This document shows positions 35,925-44,394 of a stretch of DNA of 64,000 bases, one piece after another. Within the stretch, counting starts at the first letter, position 1; every line of letters begins with the position of its first letter. Source of the DNA: JAWKJY01 sp041393535 (GTDB taxonomy: Bacteria > Actinomycetota > Thermoleophilia > Gaiellales > Gaiellaceae). The notes beneath the pieces are model-generated. The model was given only the letters and a program-made list of their open reading frames with translations, made no database searches and was not told where the DNA came from. The stretch lies in the NCBI GenBank assembly GCA_041393535.1, contig JAWKJY010000002.1:558001-622000 (forward strand), given 5' to 3'. The position numbers and the translations under genes were made by a program.

Positions 35925-36469
35925 CGCCGGCTCCGGAGCACGGCGGCGACGTAGCCGGCCGCGGCGGCGAGGGCGAGCCCCACCCCGCCCCAGAACAGCC
36001 CGACGGGGTAGTCCTCGCCGGGCGGGGAGATCATGTAGCCGACCATCGCCGCGTAGAGCACCCAGGTGGCGCACTTGCCCAGGAAGCTGACGGAGAACTC
36101 GTACCCGCGCTGGACGGCGATGCGGGAGCCTGCGACGAGGACCACGTCGCGCACGAGGATGATCAGCAGCCCGGGCCAGGGCAGCCGGTCGAGGTGCCAG
36201 AGCAGGACGACCGCGGCGTCGATCATCAACCGGTCGGCGAGCGGATCGGCGTACTTGCCGAACTCCGACTCGACGCGCCAGCGCCGCGCGAGCCAGCCGT
36301 CGATCTGGTCGGTGAAGCCCGCGACGGCGAAGAGGACGGCGGCCGCGACGGAGTGCCCGTCGTCCGTCCCGAGCATCACGACCACGAAGACCGGGATCGC
36401 GACGATCCGGGCGATCGTGAGCGCGTTTGGGAGGTGCGAGAGCGGGGGCGCGACGGCGGGCGTCGACAT
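35921..36469 (-). CDS. pgsA: CDP-alcohol phosphatidyltransferase (PgsA-like)
   Basis: 182 residues, about five membrane segments. The CDP-alcohol phosphotransferase signature DQIDGWLARRW...GKYADPLADR (D-x2-DG-x2-AR-x8-G-x3-D-x3-D) is intact at residues 54-80. It probably forms phosphatidylglycerol phosphate or a related lipid from CDP-diacylglycerol; head-group specificity cannot be read from the sequence. ATG 36469 has a TATCCT box 8 nt upstream. It lies between proC and the sugar nucleotide gene, away from the recA region where actinobacteria often keep pgsA. Confidence 0.85.
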   Translation of the reverse strand: MSTPAVAPPLSHLPNALTIARIVAIPVFVVVMLGTDDGHSVAAAVLFAVAGFTDQIDGWLARRWRVESEFGKYADPLADRLMIDAAVVLLWHLDRLPWPGLLIILVRDVVLVAGSRIAVQRGYEFSVSFLGKCATWVLYAAMVGYMISPPGEDYPVGLFWGGVGLALAAAAGYVAAVLRSRR

Positions 36470-36477
36470 CGCGACGA

Positions 36478-36483
36478 AGGATA
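36478..36483 (-). promoter_or_regulatory. -10 box of pgsA
   Basis: Minus-strand TATCCT, 8 nt before ATG 36469. Confidence 0.4.
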
Positions 36484-36529
36484 GATGGGCGCCCTCGCGC
36501 TCCCGGCGCGCGCGGCCCGGGCGGAGCCG

Positions 36530-37357
36530 CTACGCGTCGGCGCCGCGGGCGAGCTCCTGCGAGCGCGTCATCGCGGCCTGGATCGCGTTCAGGAACGCGG
36601 CCCGGACGCCGGCGAGCTCGAGCTCGCGGATCGCGGCGATCGTCGTGCCGCCGGGCGAGGTGACGCTCTCGCGCAGCTCGACCGGGTGCATCTTTTCGTC
36701 GCGCAGGAGCTTCGCCGTGCCGAACATCGTCTGGACGACCAGGTCGGTGGCGACGTCGCGCGGCAGGCCGAGCAGGAGGCCGGCCTCGATCATCGACTCG
36801 GCGAGCAGCGCGAAGTACGCGGGGCCCGAGCCGGAGACCGCGGTGACCGCGTCCATGGCCGACTCGGAGACGCGCACGGTGCGCCCGACGTGCGAGAGCA
36901 GCTCCTCCGCGCGGGCGAGGTGCTCCTCGCCGGCGTGGGCACCGGCGGCGATCCCGGCGATCCCCTCGTGGACGGTCATCGGGGTGTTGGGCATCACGCG
37001 GACGACCGGGACGCGCTGGACGAGGCGGGCCTCGATCCCCGCCGTCGTGATCCCGGCGGCGACGGAGACGAGCGTCTGCGTGTCGTCGACGACGGGCCCG
37101 ATCTCGTCGAGCAGGGCGGCGATGTCCTGCGGCTTGACCGCGATCACGACGATCTCGGCGCCGCGGGCCGCCTCGGGGTTGCTCTGCGTCGTCGAGACGC
37201 CGTGGCGGCCCGAGACCTCCTCCAGCCGCTCGGCGCGCCGGTCGGCGGCGACGATCAGCGCCGGCGGCCGCCAGTTCGCGGAGACGAGCCCCGCGATCAG
37301 GGCCTCGCCGATCTTGCCCGCCCCGAGGACGGCGATGCGACCCGCGTCGGCGCCCAC
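36530..37357 (-). CDS. proC: Pyrroline-5-carboxylate reductase
   Basis: Last step of proline synthesis, NAD(P)H dependent. 275 residues: Rossmann motif RIAVLGAGKIGEALIAG at the N-terminus, VVIAVKPQD, VRVMPNTPMTVHEG, and the family signature TSPGGTTIAAIREL near residue 225. It is 5 nt downstream of the response regulator gene, so probably one transcript. Confidence 0.95.
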   Translation of the reverse strand: MGADAGRIAVLGAGKIGEALIAGLVSANWRPPALIVAADRRAERLEEVSGRHGVSTTQSNPEAARGAEIVVIAVKPQDIAALLDEIGPVVDDTQTLVSVAAGITTAGIEARLVQRVPVVRVMPNTPMTVHEGIAGIAAGAHAGEEHLARAEELLSHVGRTVRVSESAMDAVTAVSGSGPAYFALLAESMIEAGLLLGLPRDVATDLVVQTMFGTAKLLRDEKMHPVELRESVTSPGGTTIAAIRELELAGVRAAFLNAIQAAMTRSQELARGADA

Positions 37358-37362
37358 GCGGC

Positions 37363-38016
37363 TCAGTCGTCGTCGCCCGTGCGCCGCACGAGGACGCGCT
37401 GCTCCTCGAGCTTGGCGACCGCCGAGCCGAGCTCGCGCGCGACGTCGCCCGCGGGCAGGTTGACGCTCTTGAGGACGTCGACGCCGCGCGCACCGTTGAC
37501 CACGAGGCGCAGGACGTCGGCCTGACGCTGGGTCAGCTCGCTCGTCCGGCGGATCTTCGGGTTGTCGCTCAGCAGGTCGAGCAGGCGGACGTTGACGTAG
37601 TAGCGCCCGTCGCAGACCATCTCGATCGCCCGCACGAGGTCGCGCAGCGGCGCGTCCTTCGGCACGAACCCGCGCGCCCCGGCCTCGATCGCGTCGACGA
37701 GCAGCTCGCGGTAGCGGATGTCCGAGTAGATGATCACGGCCGTCCGCGGCAGGATCCGCCGCACGGTCGCCGCGATCTCGATCCCGTCCATCTCGGGGAG
37801 GTTCGGGTCGAGCAGCGCGACGCTCGGCCGGCGCTCGCGGATCAGCTCGAGCGCCCGCGGGCCGTCGTGGGCGCGCCCGACGACGTCGATCCCCCGTCCC
37901 TCGAGGAAGTCGCAGACCCCGCGCAGGATCGGCGCCTGCCGATCGGCGACGACGACGGTGACGCGCCCCCTGCTGGGGTACGGGTCCGGGCGGTTGATGG
38001 CGATCGACGTTCCCAC
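37363..38016 (-). CDS. Response regulator with atypical NarL/LuxR-like output domain
   Basis: 217 residues from GTG 38016; GTG near 37962 is an alternative. The receiver domain has the phospho-acceptor in VALLDPNLPEMDGIE and the switch lysine in FVPKDAP; the first acidic pair is only ADR, so metal binding may be weakened. The C-terminus keeps the opening of a LuxR HTH (ELTQRQADVLRLVVNGARG) but the recognition helix region (VDVLKSVNLPAGDVARELG) departs from the usual consensus. No histidine kinase is adjacent. It heads a proC-pgsA cluster. A TACGCT box lies 21 nt before the start. Confidence 0.72.
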   Translation of the reverse strand: MGTSIAINRPDPYPSRGRVTVVVADRQAPILRGVCDFLEGRGIDVVGRAHDGPRALELIRERRPSVALLDPNLPEMDGIEIAATVRRILPRTAVIIYSDIRYRELLVDAIEAGARGFVPKDAPLRDLVRAIEMVCDGRYYVNVRLLDLLSDNPKIRRTSELTQRQADVLRLVVNGARGVDVLKSVNLPAGDVARELGSAVAKLEEQRVLVRRTGDDD

Positions 38017-38096
38017 GGGACGTGACCCTGATCGAAAAGCGTAGCCGGCGCTGCCGACGCCTGTCGAGTGCCGGTTCCGGACGGCGCGGGCGGGGC

Positions 38097-38540
38097 TCAA
38101 CCCACGGCGCGCTCGACGAGCGCCGCGATCCGCGCCTCGACCTCCGGGGTCAGCCCGGCGAGCGCGAAGGAGCTCGCCCACATCGGGCCGTCGTCGAGCG
38201 CCGCCTTGTCGCTGAACCCGAGCGTCGAATAGCGCGTCTTGAACTTCCCGGCGTCCTGGAAGAAGCAGACCACCTCCCCGTCCCGGGCGTACGCGGGCAT
38301 CCCGTACCAGGTGCGCGGCGCGAGCCCGGGCGCGGTCGCCTGCACGATCTCGTGGACGCGCGCGGCCACCGTCCGGTCGGGCTCGGCCATCTCGGCGATC
38401 CGCTCGAGCACGGCGCGCTCGCCCTCGGCCCGGCTCTGCGCCGCCTTGAGCTCCCGCGCGCGCTCCTTCATCGCCGCGCGCTCCTCCGGCGTGAACCCGC
38501 CGCTCGCCGCCTTCCCCCTCGTCCCCTTCCGCTCCGCCAT
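38097..38540 (-). CDS. DUF1801 (YdhG-like) family protein
   Basis: 147 residues. Charged N-terminal helix rich in Lys, Arg and Glu, then the DUF1801 fold with [20 protein letters not shown] and [11 protein letters not shown]. Members are small soluble proteins; B. subtilis relatives have been linked to iron delivery, but the role here is unknown. ATG 38540 is fixed by a strong GGAGGT ribosome binding site 5 nt upstream. Confidence 0.8.
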   Translation of the reverse strand: MAERKGTRGKAASGGFTPEERAAMKERARELKAAQSRAEGERAVLERIAEMAEPDRTVAARVHEIVQATAPGLAPRTWYGMPAYARDGEVVCFFQDAGKFKTRYSTLGFSDKAALDDGPMWASSFALAGLTPEVEARIAALVERAVG

Positions 38541-38949
38541 CGCGCACCTCCACGCTCGATCGGGCCTGGGCCCGGGGCCCGGACAGGGCCAGCATGCCAG
38601 GGAGCGTGCGTGCGGAGGGCGTGGGCGGGCCCCCCGGGGCCCTCCTCGGCCTGCGCTCGTGTGCGGCGCACGACCGGGCGACGGCCGCCGGAGCAGTGCC
38701 CAGCGGGCCGCCCCGAGCGCGCTCACGCTCCCGGTGCACCCACCATCCCCACGATGCGAGTCGGCGCTCCGAGGCCTGATTCATCGCCCCAGGGTTGACC
38801 GCGGAGCCCGAGCCCGGTCATAGGAAGGCCTGATGCAGACGGCCCCGTGACACGCGCGCCAGGGCGCGAGCGCTCGCGATATGGACATGCCCGAACTCAT
38901 CTTCACCGGCCGGCGGCGAGCGGACTCCGTGGAAGCCCCGCTGGCCCTT
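38541..38949. other. Intergenic gap without a recognisable gene
   Basis: About 410 bp between the DUF1801 gene and the lipoprotein gene. It holds the DUF1801 ribosome binding site and marks the step from high to lower GC. A TTGACC at 38795 has no usable -10 partner. No RNA gene or repeat is seen. Confidence 0.5.
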
Positions 38950-39468
38950 CTACGGGGAACTGAGGCTCCCCGAGATCTCCGCCATGGCCGCCTCCACGCG
39001 GGAGATCTCCTCACCTGCCCGCTCGAGGCGGCTCGGATAGATCGTGCATTCGGCGTTCGCGACGAAGAACGATGAGCGGCCCTCAACGTCTGTTCGACGG
39101 ACATTCTGAGCTGGATCGAGCGGCTCCGTGCGCAGCACGCAGAGGACGAGAGCCTCGTCGTCGGGATCGACGCTCGCGAGATCGTCCACCGGCGCGTTGC
39201 TGAAGAACCACGCCACCCCGACCGCGCTGCAGACAGGCCCCCTGTCCTGCGGCTGGACATCCACACCGGCCCGCTGCATCGCCTCGATCAGGCCCGCCGC
39301 CTCGACCGGGGCAGTCGCCGCCTGCGAGCACGCCACTCCCACGTCGCCACCTCCCTCCGCTCCGGCGCACGAGGCCGCGCCGACCGCGCCAGCAACGACG
39401 ACGACGGCGACGCCGATGGACCTACCGACAAGCGCGACCCGGCCCACGACAGGAGCTAGGGCCGGCAT
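38950..39468 (-). CDS. Putative lipoprotein of unknown function
   Basis: 172 residues. N-terminal basic region, hydrophobic stretch (VALVGRSIGVAVVVVAGAVG) and a lipobox-like AASC at about residue 34 suggest export and lipid anchoring. The mature part has several cysteines (VACSQAAT, GPVCSAVG, LVLCVLRT, NAECTIYP) that could form disulfides, and no known domain. It is the last of three minus-strand genes in a lower-GC patch. Its start overlaps the end of the preceding gene by 13 nt. Confidence 0.6.
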   Translation of the reverse strand: MPALAPVVGRVALVGRSIGVAVVVVAGAVGAASCAGAEGGGDVGVACSQAATAPVEAAGLIEAMQRAGVDVQPQDRGPVCSAVGVAWFFSNAPVDDLASVDPDDEALVLCVLRTEPLDPAQNVRRTDVEGRSSFFVANAECTIYPSRLERAGEEISRVEAAMAEISGSLSSP

Positions 39469-39761
39469 GCGCCTGCGTCTGCTCCACGCACGCGTTCGCA
39501 GCGAGCGATCGCCTTCTCTGTCGCGCGCTTGATCTCGGGAACGAGGTCGGTGAACTTGCGCAGGTCGGCCGGGAGGAGGCGAATGGCGTCCGCGGACTCC
39601 CCGTGGTCGAAGGCGACAGGCAGTCCGGAGGCTTGAGCCGCGATGGCGACCGTCGGGACGGCCCAGGCGAAGTCCTCCGCCTGGCGCATCCGCGCCTCGC
39701 ACGTCTCGAGGAGTCTCACCGACGCTTCTCGTTCCTCGGGGCTCAACGGGGCTGGCGACAC
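39456..39761 (-). CDS. Uncharacterised protein in the accessory patch
   Basis: 101 residues from GTG 39761, 4 nt after the stop of the preceding gene; GTG 39797 would add 12 residues and overlap it. Helical, with no signal or membrane segment: EEREASVRLLETCEARMRQA, then LLPADLRKFTDLVPEIKRAT. No family is recognised. Codon use and GC are lower than in the flanks, as for its two neighbours. Confidence 0.55.
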   Translation of the reverse strand: MSPAPLSPEEREASVRLLETCEARMRQAEDFAWAVPTVAIAAQASGLPVAFDHGESADAIRLLPADLRKFTDLVPEIKRATEKAIARCERVRGADAGACRP

Positions 39762-39765
39762 TGGT

Positions 39766-40092
39766 CTACACAGGCAAGGGTGCGGAGGTATGGACACCTC
39801 CGGCGGCAGTGTTGATGACGAGGCGCCATATCGGCAGAACCAGGAACTGCGTTGCCCCCTCGACTGTGACAGTCACCCCCGTGATGCGGGCAGGCACATG
39901 CCCGGGGTTGCGGACTGTGACGATGAAGACGAGGCCCGGTAGCGGCGGCGCGACCCCGAAGCGACCTTCGACTACCAGCCGAACGTTGCGAATTGCACGG
40001 TGCTCCCAGACCGACCAAACGATCGTCCAGGCGACGTGCATAAGTGTCACAGATGCAGCCGCGACCGCAACGATCGGAGCTGCTACCGCCAC
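39766..40092 (-). CDS. Uncharacterised membrane protein in the accessory patch
   Basis: 108 residues from GTG 40092. A hydrophobic N-terminal helix (VAVAAPIVAVAAASVTLM) is followed by a Trp-rich stretch (VAWTIVWSVWEHRAIRNVRL) and a beta-rich domain (LPGLVFIVTVRNPGHVPARI, TVTVEGATQFLVLPIW). This resembles small phage or island proteins with a membrane anchor and a C-terminal beta domain, but I cannot name a family. A TACCGT box lies 8 nt before the GTG. It is the first gene of the three-gene patch next to tRNA-Pro. Confidence 0.55.
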   Translation of the reverse strand: MAVAAPIVAVAAASVTLMHVAWTIVWSVWEHRAIRNVRLVVEGRFGVAPPLPGLVFIVTVRNPGHVPARITGVTVTVEGATQFLVLPIWRLVINTAAGGVHTSAPLPV

Positions 40093-40100
40093 CGTCGAGA

Positions 40101-40106
40101 ACGGTA
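40101..40106 (-). promoter_or_regulatory. -10 box of the accessory patch genes
   Basis: Minus-strand TACCGT, 8 nt before GTG 40092. Confidence 0.35.
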
Positions 40107-40188
40107 CGTGTGGGCTCGGACGAGTGGGCCTAGGTGCGAGCGGCTGTGTGCAGTCTGTGTGCACCCGCGTCAGTCCTGGAAACACAGA

Positions 40189-40206
40189 GGCCCGCCTGAG
40201 CGGGCC
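40189..40206. terminator. Terminator behind tRNA-Pro
   Basis: Perfect 7-bp stem GGCCCGC/GCGGGCC with a 4-nt loop, starting 9 nt beyond the 3' end of the tRNA. On the minus strand it is followed by TCTGTGTTT. Confidence 0.8.
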
Positions 40207-40215
40207 TTCCGTGTA

Positions 40216-40289
40216 TCGGGGCGGCGGGATTCGAACCCACGACCTCCAGTCCCCCAGACTGGCGCGCTAACCAGGCTGCGCCACGCCCC
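40216..40289 (-). tRNA. tRNA-Pro (anticodon GGG)
   Basis: A 74-nt cloverleaf. Acceptor arms CGGGGCG and CGCCCCG pair over 7 bp, the anticodon arm is CCAGT-CTGGGGG-ACTGG with GGG at positions 34-36, and the T arm contains GGTTCGAATCC. CCA is not encoded. It is followed by an intrinsic terminator. It lies between a three-gene accessory patch and yqgE, the type of site used by integrating elements, although no duplicated 3' end was found. Confidence 0.95.
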
Positions 40290-40350
40290 GGCGCCGGTCA
40301 GGATAGCGCCCGCGGGCACGACGCGGCCGGGCGAGCGGGGCCGGGCGTGG

Positions 40351-40356
40351 TTGAAT
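40351..40356 (+). promoter_or_regulatory. -10 box of yqgE (leaderless)
   Basis: TTGAAT followed by exactly 6 nt and ATG 40363. Confidence 0.45.
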
Positions 40357-40362
40357 GGCGGG

Positions 40363-40920
40363 ATGGACGCGCCGCACGAGCCCCTCGCGGGCCAGCTGCT
40401 CGTGGCCGTGCCGGCCCTCGGCGACCCCAACTTCTGGCGCACCGTCGTCCTCCTGGTCGAGCACACGCCGGAGGGCGCGATGGGGCTCGTGCTCAACCGG
40501 CCGACCGAGCTGACGGTCGCCGAGGCGGTCGAGCCGCTCGCCGCGCTCGTCGAGGACGGAGCGTGCGTCCACTACGGCGGGCCCGTCCAGCCCGAGGCCG
40601 TGCTCGCGCTCGCCGAGTTCGACGACGTCGCCCTCGCGGCCGCGCCGGCACTTGGGCGCGTCGGGTTCCTCGGTGCCGACCCCGACCCGGACGAGCTCGG
40701 CCCGCACGTGCTGCGCGCGCGGGTCTTCGCCGGCTATGCCGGCTGGGGGCCGGGCCAGCTCGAGGGCGAGCTCGGCGAGTCCGCCTGGGTGGTCGCGCCG
40801 GCGACGCCCGACGACGTCTTCTCCGAGGACCCGGGCGACCTCTGGCGCACGGTGCTGCGCCGCAAGGGCGGCGCGGCGGCGATGTTCGCCCTCGCGCCCG
40901 AGGATCCGACGACGAACTAG
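40363..40920 (+). CDS. YqgE/AlgH family protein
   Basis: 185 residues matching UPF0301/AlgH: the N-terminal LAGQLLVAVPALGDPNFWRT, VVLLVEHTPEGAMGLVLNRP, the YGGPVQPEAVLAL region and FAGYAGWGPGQLEGEL. The biochemical role of the family is not settled. ATG 40363 is selected because of the 6-nt-spaced -10 box; the frame is open upstream only through the antisense of the tRNA. A GC-rich hairpin follows the stop. Confidence 0.9.
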   Translation: MDAPHEPLAGQLLVAVPALGDPNFWRTVVLLVEHTPEGAMGLVLNRPTELTVAEAVEPLAALVEDGACVHYGGPVQPEAVLALAEFDDVALAAAPALGRVGFLGADPDPDELGPHVLRARVFAGYAGWGPGQLEGELGESAWVVAPATPDDVFSEDPGDLWRTVLRRKGGAAAMFALAPEDPTTN

Positions 40921-40932
40921 GCAGGTCGGAGC

Positions 40933-40959
40933 GGGGCCGCCGCGGCGCGCGGCGACCCC
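40933..40959. terminator. GC-rich hairpin between convergent yqgE and trpB
   Basis: GGGGCCGCCGCG (40933-40944), 3-nt loop, CGCGGCGACCCC (40948-40959): a 12-bp stem with one mismatch. There is no T-tract, as is common for hairpin terminators in high-GC actinobacteria. It serves both converging genes. Confidence 0.6.
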
Positions 40960-40972
40960 GACACGGGGCTCC

Positions 40973-42343
40973 CTACGCCGGGACGGCCGGCAGCTCCGCG
41001 AGCGCGCGCTCGACCTCGTCCTCCGGGTACTCGAAGTCCTCGAGCGAGCCGGCGAGGTAGGCGTCGTACGCGGACATGTCGAAGTGGCCGTGGCCGCAGA
41101 GGTTGAACGCGATCACGCGCCGCTCGCCCGCCTGCTTCGCCGCGAGCGCCTCGTCGATCGCGGCGCGGACGGCGTGGCCCGCCTCCGGCGCCGGGATGAT
41201 CCCCTCGGCGCGGGCGAAGGTGAGCGAGGCCTCGAAGACGGCGTTCTGCGGGACGGCGATCGCGTCGATCAGGCCGTGGTCCTTGAGCGCGCAGACGATC
41301 GGCGCCATCCCGTGGTAGCGCAGGCCGCCCGCGTGGACCGGCGCCGGGATGAACGAGTGGCCGAGCGTGTACATCTTCATCAGCGGCGTCGTCATCGCCG
41401 TGTCGCCGAAGTCGTAGACGTAGCGGCCCTTCGTCAGCGTCGGGCAGGCGGTCGGCTCGACCGCGACGACGCGGGTCGACTTGCCGTTGACGAGGTTCTC
41501 GCGCACGAACGGGAACGTGAAGCCCGCGAAGTTCGAGCCGCCGCCGGCGCAGCCGATCACGACGTCCGGGTACTCGCCGGCCAGCTCGAGCTGCTGGAGC
41601 GACTCGATCCCGATCACCGTCTGGTGCATCAGGACGTGGTTCAGGACGGAGCCCAGGCTGTACTTCGTCCGGCCGCCGCTCGTGGCCGCGACCTCGACCG
41701 CCTCGGAGATCGCGATCCCGAGCGACCCGGTCGAGCCCGGATCCCGCTCCAGGACGGCGCGCCCGGCGTGGGTCCGCTCGGACGGGCTGGCGGTCACGTT
41801 CGCGCCGAAGGCGCGCATCACGCTGCGCCGGTACGGCTTCTGCTCGTACGACACCTTGACCATGTAGACGTCGCACTCCAGCCCGAACGTCTGGCAGGCC
41901 ATCGCGAGCGAGGAGCCCCACTGCCCGGCGCCCGTCTCCGTCGCGAGCGACGTGACGCCCTCGGCCTTGTTGTAGTAGGCCTGCGCGACCGCGGTGTTCG
42001 GCTTGTGCGACCCCGCCGAGGAGACGCCCTCGTACTTGTAGTAGATGTGCGCCGGGGTGTCGAGCGCGCGCTCGAGCCGGTAGGCGCGGAACAGCGGCGT
42101 CGGCCGCCAGAGCTTGTAGACCTCGCGGACCTCGTCCGGGATCTCGATCCAGCGCTCCTGGCTGACCTCCTGGCCGATCAGCGCCATGGGGAACAGGGGC
42201 GCCAGGTCGTCAGGCCCGATCGGCTGCCCCGTGCCCGGGTGGATCACCGGCGGGAGCGGCTCCGGGAGGTCCGCCTGGATGTTGTACCAGGCCTCCGGGA
42301 TCGCGCTCTCCGGCAGCGTGATCTTCGTGTCCGTCACTCCCAT
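40973..42343 (-). CDS. trpB: TrpB2-type tryptophan synthase beta-like PLP enzyme
   Basis: 456 residues, longer than TrpB1 and with the TrpB2 N-terminal extension ([20 protein letters not shown]). PLP lysine in the GSHKPNTA motif near residue 117, [12 protein letters not shown], and the phosphate loop [11 protein letters not shown] near residue 235. TrpB2 proteins convert indole and serine to tryptophan without needing TrpA contacts; no trpA or other trp gene is adjacent, which fits a stand-alone indole-salvage role. ATG 42343 has a GGAGGG site 5 nt upstream. Confidence 0.9.
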   Translation of the reverse strand: MGVTDTKITLPESAIPEAWYNIQADLPEPLPPVIHPGTGQPIGPDDLAPLFPMALIGQEVSQERWIEIPDEVREVYKLWRPTPLFRAYRLERALDTPAHIYYKYEGVSSAGSHKPNTAVAQAYYNKAEGVTSLATETGAGQWGSSLAMACQTFGLECDVYMVKVSYEQKPYRRSVMRAFGANVTASPSERTHAGRAVLERDPGSTGSLGIAISEAVEVAATSGGRTKYSLGSVLNHVLMHQTVIGIESLQQLELAGEYPDVVIGCAGGGSNFAGFTFPFVRENLVNGKSTRVVAVEPTACPTLTKGRYVYDFGDTAMTTPLMKMYTLGHSFIPAPVHAGGLRYHGMAPIVCALKDHGLIDAIAVPQNAVFEASLTFARAEGIIPAPEAGHAVRAAIDEALAAKQAGERRVIAFNLCGHGHFDMSAYDAYLAGSLEDFEYPEDEVERALAELPAVPA

Positions 42344-42402
42344 CCCGTCCCTCCTCGCTCGCCCGCAGGCCCGGCAGCCAGCCTACCGCGGCGCGGGCCG
42401 GA

Positions 42403-43431
42403 TCAGGGGCGCGGGCGGAACAGGTAGTGCGAGACGAGCCACTCCCGCCCGCCGCGGTAGCCCCACAGCTCGGCGAGCGCGAGGAAGAAGACGCGCCAGT
42501 TGCGCCGCCACGCCTGCGCCCTGTCGGGGCCGTAGGCGGCGGCGAGCACCGGCAGCACGTCGGCCCTGCGCGCGTCGATGTTGTCGACCCACGCCTCCGC
42601 GGTGCGCCGGTAGTGCGTCCCGTCGAGCACCCAGTGGTCGACGAGCTCGAGGTCGCGCTGCTCGTGGAGCAGGAGCGCGTCCGAGGGCATCATCCCGCCG
42701 GTGAAGAAGCGACGGGCCATCCAGGCGTCGTCGTCGTACGGGTACGCGTGCCAGCGGTGCGTGAACACGTGGACGAACAGGAGCCCGTCCGGCTCGAGCC
42801 AGGTCGAGACCCGTCGGAGCGCCTCCCGGTGGTTGCGCACGTGCTCCAGCATCTCGATCGAGACCACCCGATGGTAGCGGCGCTCGAGCGCGAGGTCGTT
42901 CTCGTCCGCCGTGATCACCTCGAGCCTGTCCGCCGCGCCGAGCCGCGCCGCCTCCTCGAGGATCAGCTCGCGCTGCGGCGCCGAGTTCGAGACGGCGACG
43001 ACGCGGCAGCGCGGGTAGCGCTCGAGCAGCCAGAGCGTGAGCGAGCCCCAGCCGCAGCCGAGGTCGAGCACGGCGTGGCCGTCCTCGATCCGCGCCCGCT
43101 CGCACACCTGCGAGAGCGACGCCTCCTCGGCCTGCGCGAGCGTCTCCACCCCGGGCGGCCAGTAGCAGGCCGAGTACTTCCGGCGCGGGCCGAGGACGAG
43201 CCGGAAGAACGCCGGCGCGACCTCGTAGTGCTGCTCGTTCGCGGCGCGCGTCTCGATCGCGACCGGGCCGGCGCGCCAGGCCGCCTGGAGGGTGCGCAGC
43301 TCCTCGTGCTCCGCCTCGACCGTCCGCCGCCGCAGCGAGCGCAGTCGCGCGCGGCAGGTGAGGCGGATCCCGAGCCGGAGCAGCGGGTCCGGGACCAGGC
43401 CGCGCTCGATCAGGCCGTCCTGCCAGGGCAC
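42403..43431 (-). CDS. Cyclopropane-fatty-acyl-phospholipid synthase-like methyltransferase
   Basis: 342 residues. SAM-binding motif AVLDLGCGWGSLTLWLLERY near residue 120, with KYSACYW before it (CFA-synthase signature) and the VVSIEMLEHVRNH loop after. C-terminal AYGPDRAQAWRRNWRVFFLA is typical of the family. It methylates an unsaturated acyl chain or a related lipid, with cyclopropane or methyl-branched products possible. It starts 2 nt after the stop of the DUF1295 gene, so the two act together. Confidence 0.85.
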   Translation of the reverse strand: MPWQDGLIERGLVPDPLLRLGIRLTCRARLRSLRRRTVEAEHEELRTLQAAWRAGPVAIETRAANEQHYEVAPAFFRLVLGPRRKYSACYWPPGVETLAQAEEASLSQVCERARIEDGHAVLDLGCGWGSLTLWLLERYPRCRVVAVSNSAPQRELILEEAARLGAADRLEVITADENDLALERRYHRVVSIEMLEHVRNHREALRRVSTWLEPDGLLFVHVFTHRWHAYPYDDDAWMARRFFTGGMMPSDALLLHEQRDLELVDHWVLDGTHYRRTAEAWVDNIDARRADVLPVLAAAYGPDRAQAWRRNWRVFFLALAELWGYRGGREWLVSHYLFRPRP

Positions 43432-43433
43432 GC

Positions 43434-44354
43434 TCAGCGTCCCCGGCCGGTCTCGGGCGGGATCCAGTAGAGGATGCGGTCGAGCCCGCGCGGCGGCCCG
43501 GCGTCGCGCCGGCGGCGCCGCCAGGGGACGAGCACGGGGGTCGTGCGCTGGTAGCGGCGGTACGCCTCGCCGCGGCTGCGGACCGACTGCGCCTCGGTCG
43601 GCGGGATCCCGGTGACGAGGATGATCGAGAGCGTGATCACGAGCGGCGCGAGGAAGCCGAGCCAGCCCCACGGCGCCGCGGTCGCGACGAGCGCGAAGGC
43701 GACCCAGGTGAGGATCTGGAAGAAGTAGTTCGGGTGGCGGCTGACCCGCCAGAGGCCCTCGTCGCAGACCTGGCCGCGGTTGCGGGGGTCGCGCCGGAAC
43801 CGCGTCAGCTGGCGATCGGCGACGGTCTCCCCGACCGACGCGACGAGCCAGAGGGCCGCGCCGGCCCAGGCCAGCGCCGGGATCGAGACGTCGCACGGGT
43901 CCGCGCCTGCGAGCGGGGCGGCACCGTCGACGCACGCCTGCGGACGGCCGCCCTGGTCGAGCGCCGCGAGCAGGAACGGCGTCGAGAGGACGAGGTCGAG
44001 CAGCCCCTGGGCCTGGAAGAAGACGAGGAAGTTCCGCGTCGCGTTCGCGCCCCACTTCTCGCGCAGGCGGAGGTAGCGGCCGTCCTCCTCCTTCCCGAGC
44101 ACGCGCGTCACGAGGACGTAGGTGCCGATCTTCAGGCCGGTCAGCCCGGAGAGGACGCCGATCAGGATCCGGTGCTCGGGCGCCCCGTCGGCGAGCAGCG
44201 CGTACTCGACGCCGAGGACGCCGAGCCCGTAGCCCCACAGGGCGTCGACGATGCTCGCGTCGCCCCGGCGCGTCGCGTAGGCCCAGCCGGCGAGGAAGCA
44301 GAGGGCGACCGTCCCCCAGCCGACCAGGAGCAGCAGCCAGGGGTTGCCGATCAC
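43434..44354 (-). CDS. DUF1295 (steroid 5-alpha-reductase-like) membrane protein
   Basis: 306 residues with about seven membrane segments. The family signature RDPRNRGQVCDEGLWRVSRH then PNYFFQILTW lies near residues 190-220 and resembles the NADPH-binding C-terminal part of steroid reductase and isoprenylcysteine methyltransferase folds. Linkage to a CFA-like methyltransferase recurs in bacteria with modified fatty acids, so a reductase step on a lipid is likely; the exact product is unknown. Confidence 0.82.
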   Translation of the reverse strand: MIGNPWLLLLVGWGTVALCFLAGWAYATRRGDASIVDALWGYGLGVLGVEYALLADGAPEHRILIGVLSGLTGLKIGTYVLVTRVLGKEEDGRYLRLREKWGANATRNFLVFFQAQGLLDLVLSTPFLLAALDQGGRPQACVDGAAPLAGADPCDVSIPALAWAGAALWLVASVGETVADRQLTRFRRDPRNRGQVCDEGLWRVSRHPNYFFQILTWVAFALVATAAPWGWLGFLAPLVITLSIILVTGIPPTEAQSVRSRGEAYRRYQRTTPVLVPWRRRRRDAGPPRGLDRILYWIPPETGRGR

Positions 44355-44394
44355 CGCGCCCGCCCCCCTGCTGCGGCCGGCCCCATCCCCCGCC

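Noticed and set aside
38795..38823. Promoter with TTGACC -35
   Set aside because: The hexamer 17 nt downstream is TCATAG, not a usable -10, and no plus-strand gene follows.
39783..39802. 7-bp inverted repeat CGGAGGT/ACCTCCG as an operator
   Set aside because: It lies inside the coding end of the membrane protein gene in the accessory patch and just ahead of the next start; it may only reflect codon use, and no second copy was found.
39809..40270. Plus-strand frame ending in IRTHDLQSPRLAR
   Set aside because: This C-terminus is the translation of the antisense of tRNA-Pro, a known artefact; the frame also runs antisense to the accessory genes.
40189..40289. Integration (att) duplication of the tRNA-Pro 3' end
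   Set aside because: No second copy of the T-arm and acceptor sequence was found to the left of the accessory patch, and no integrase gene is present.
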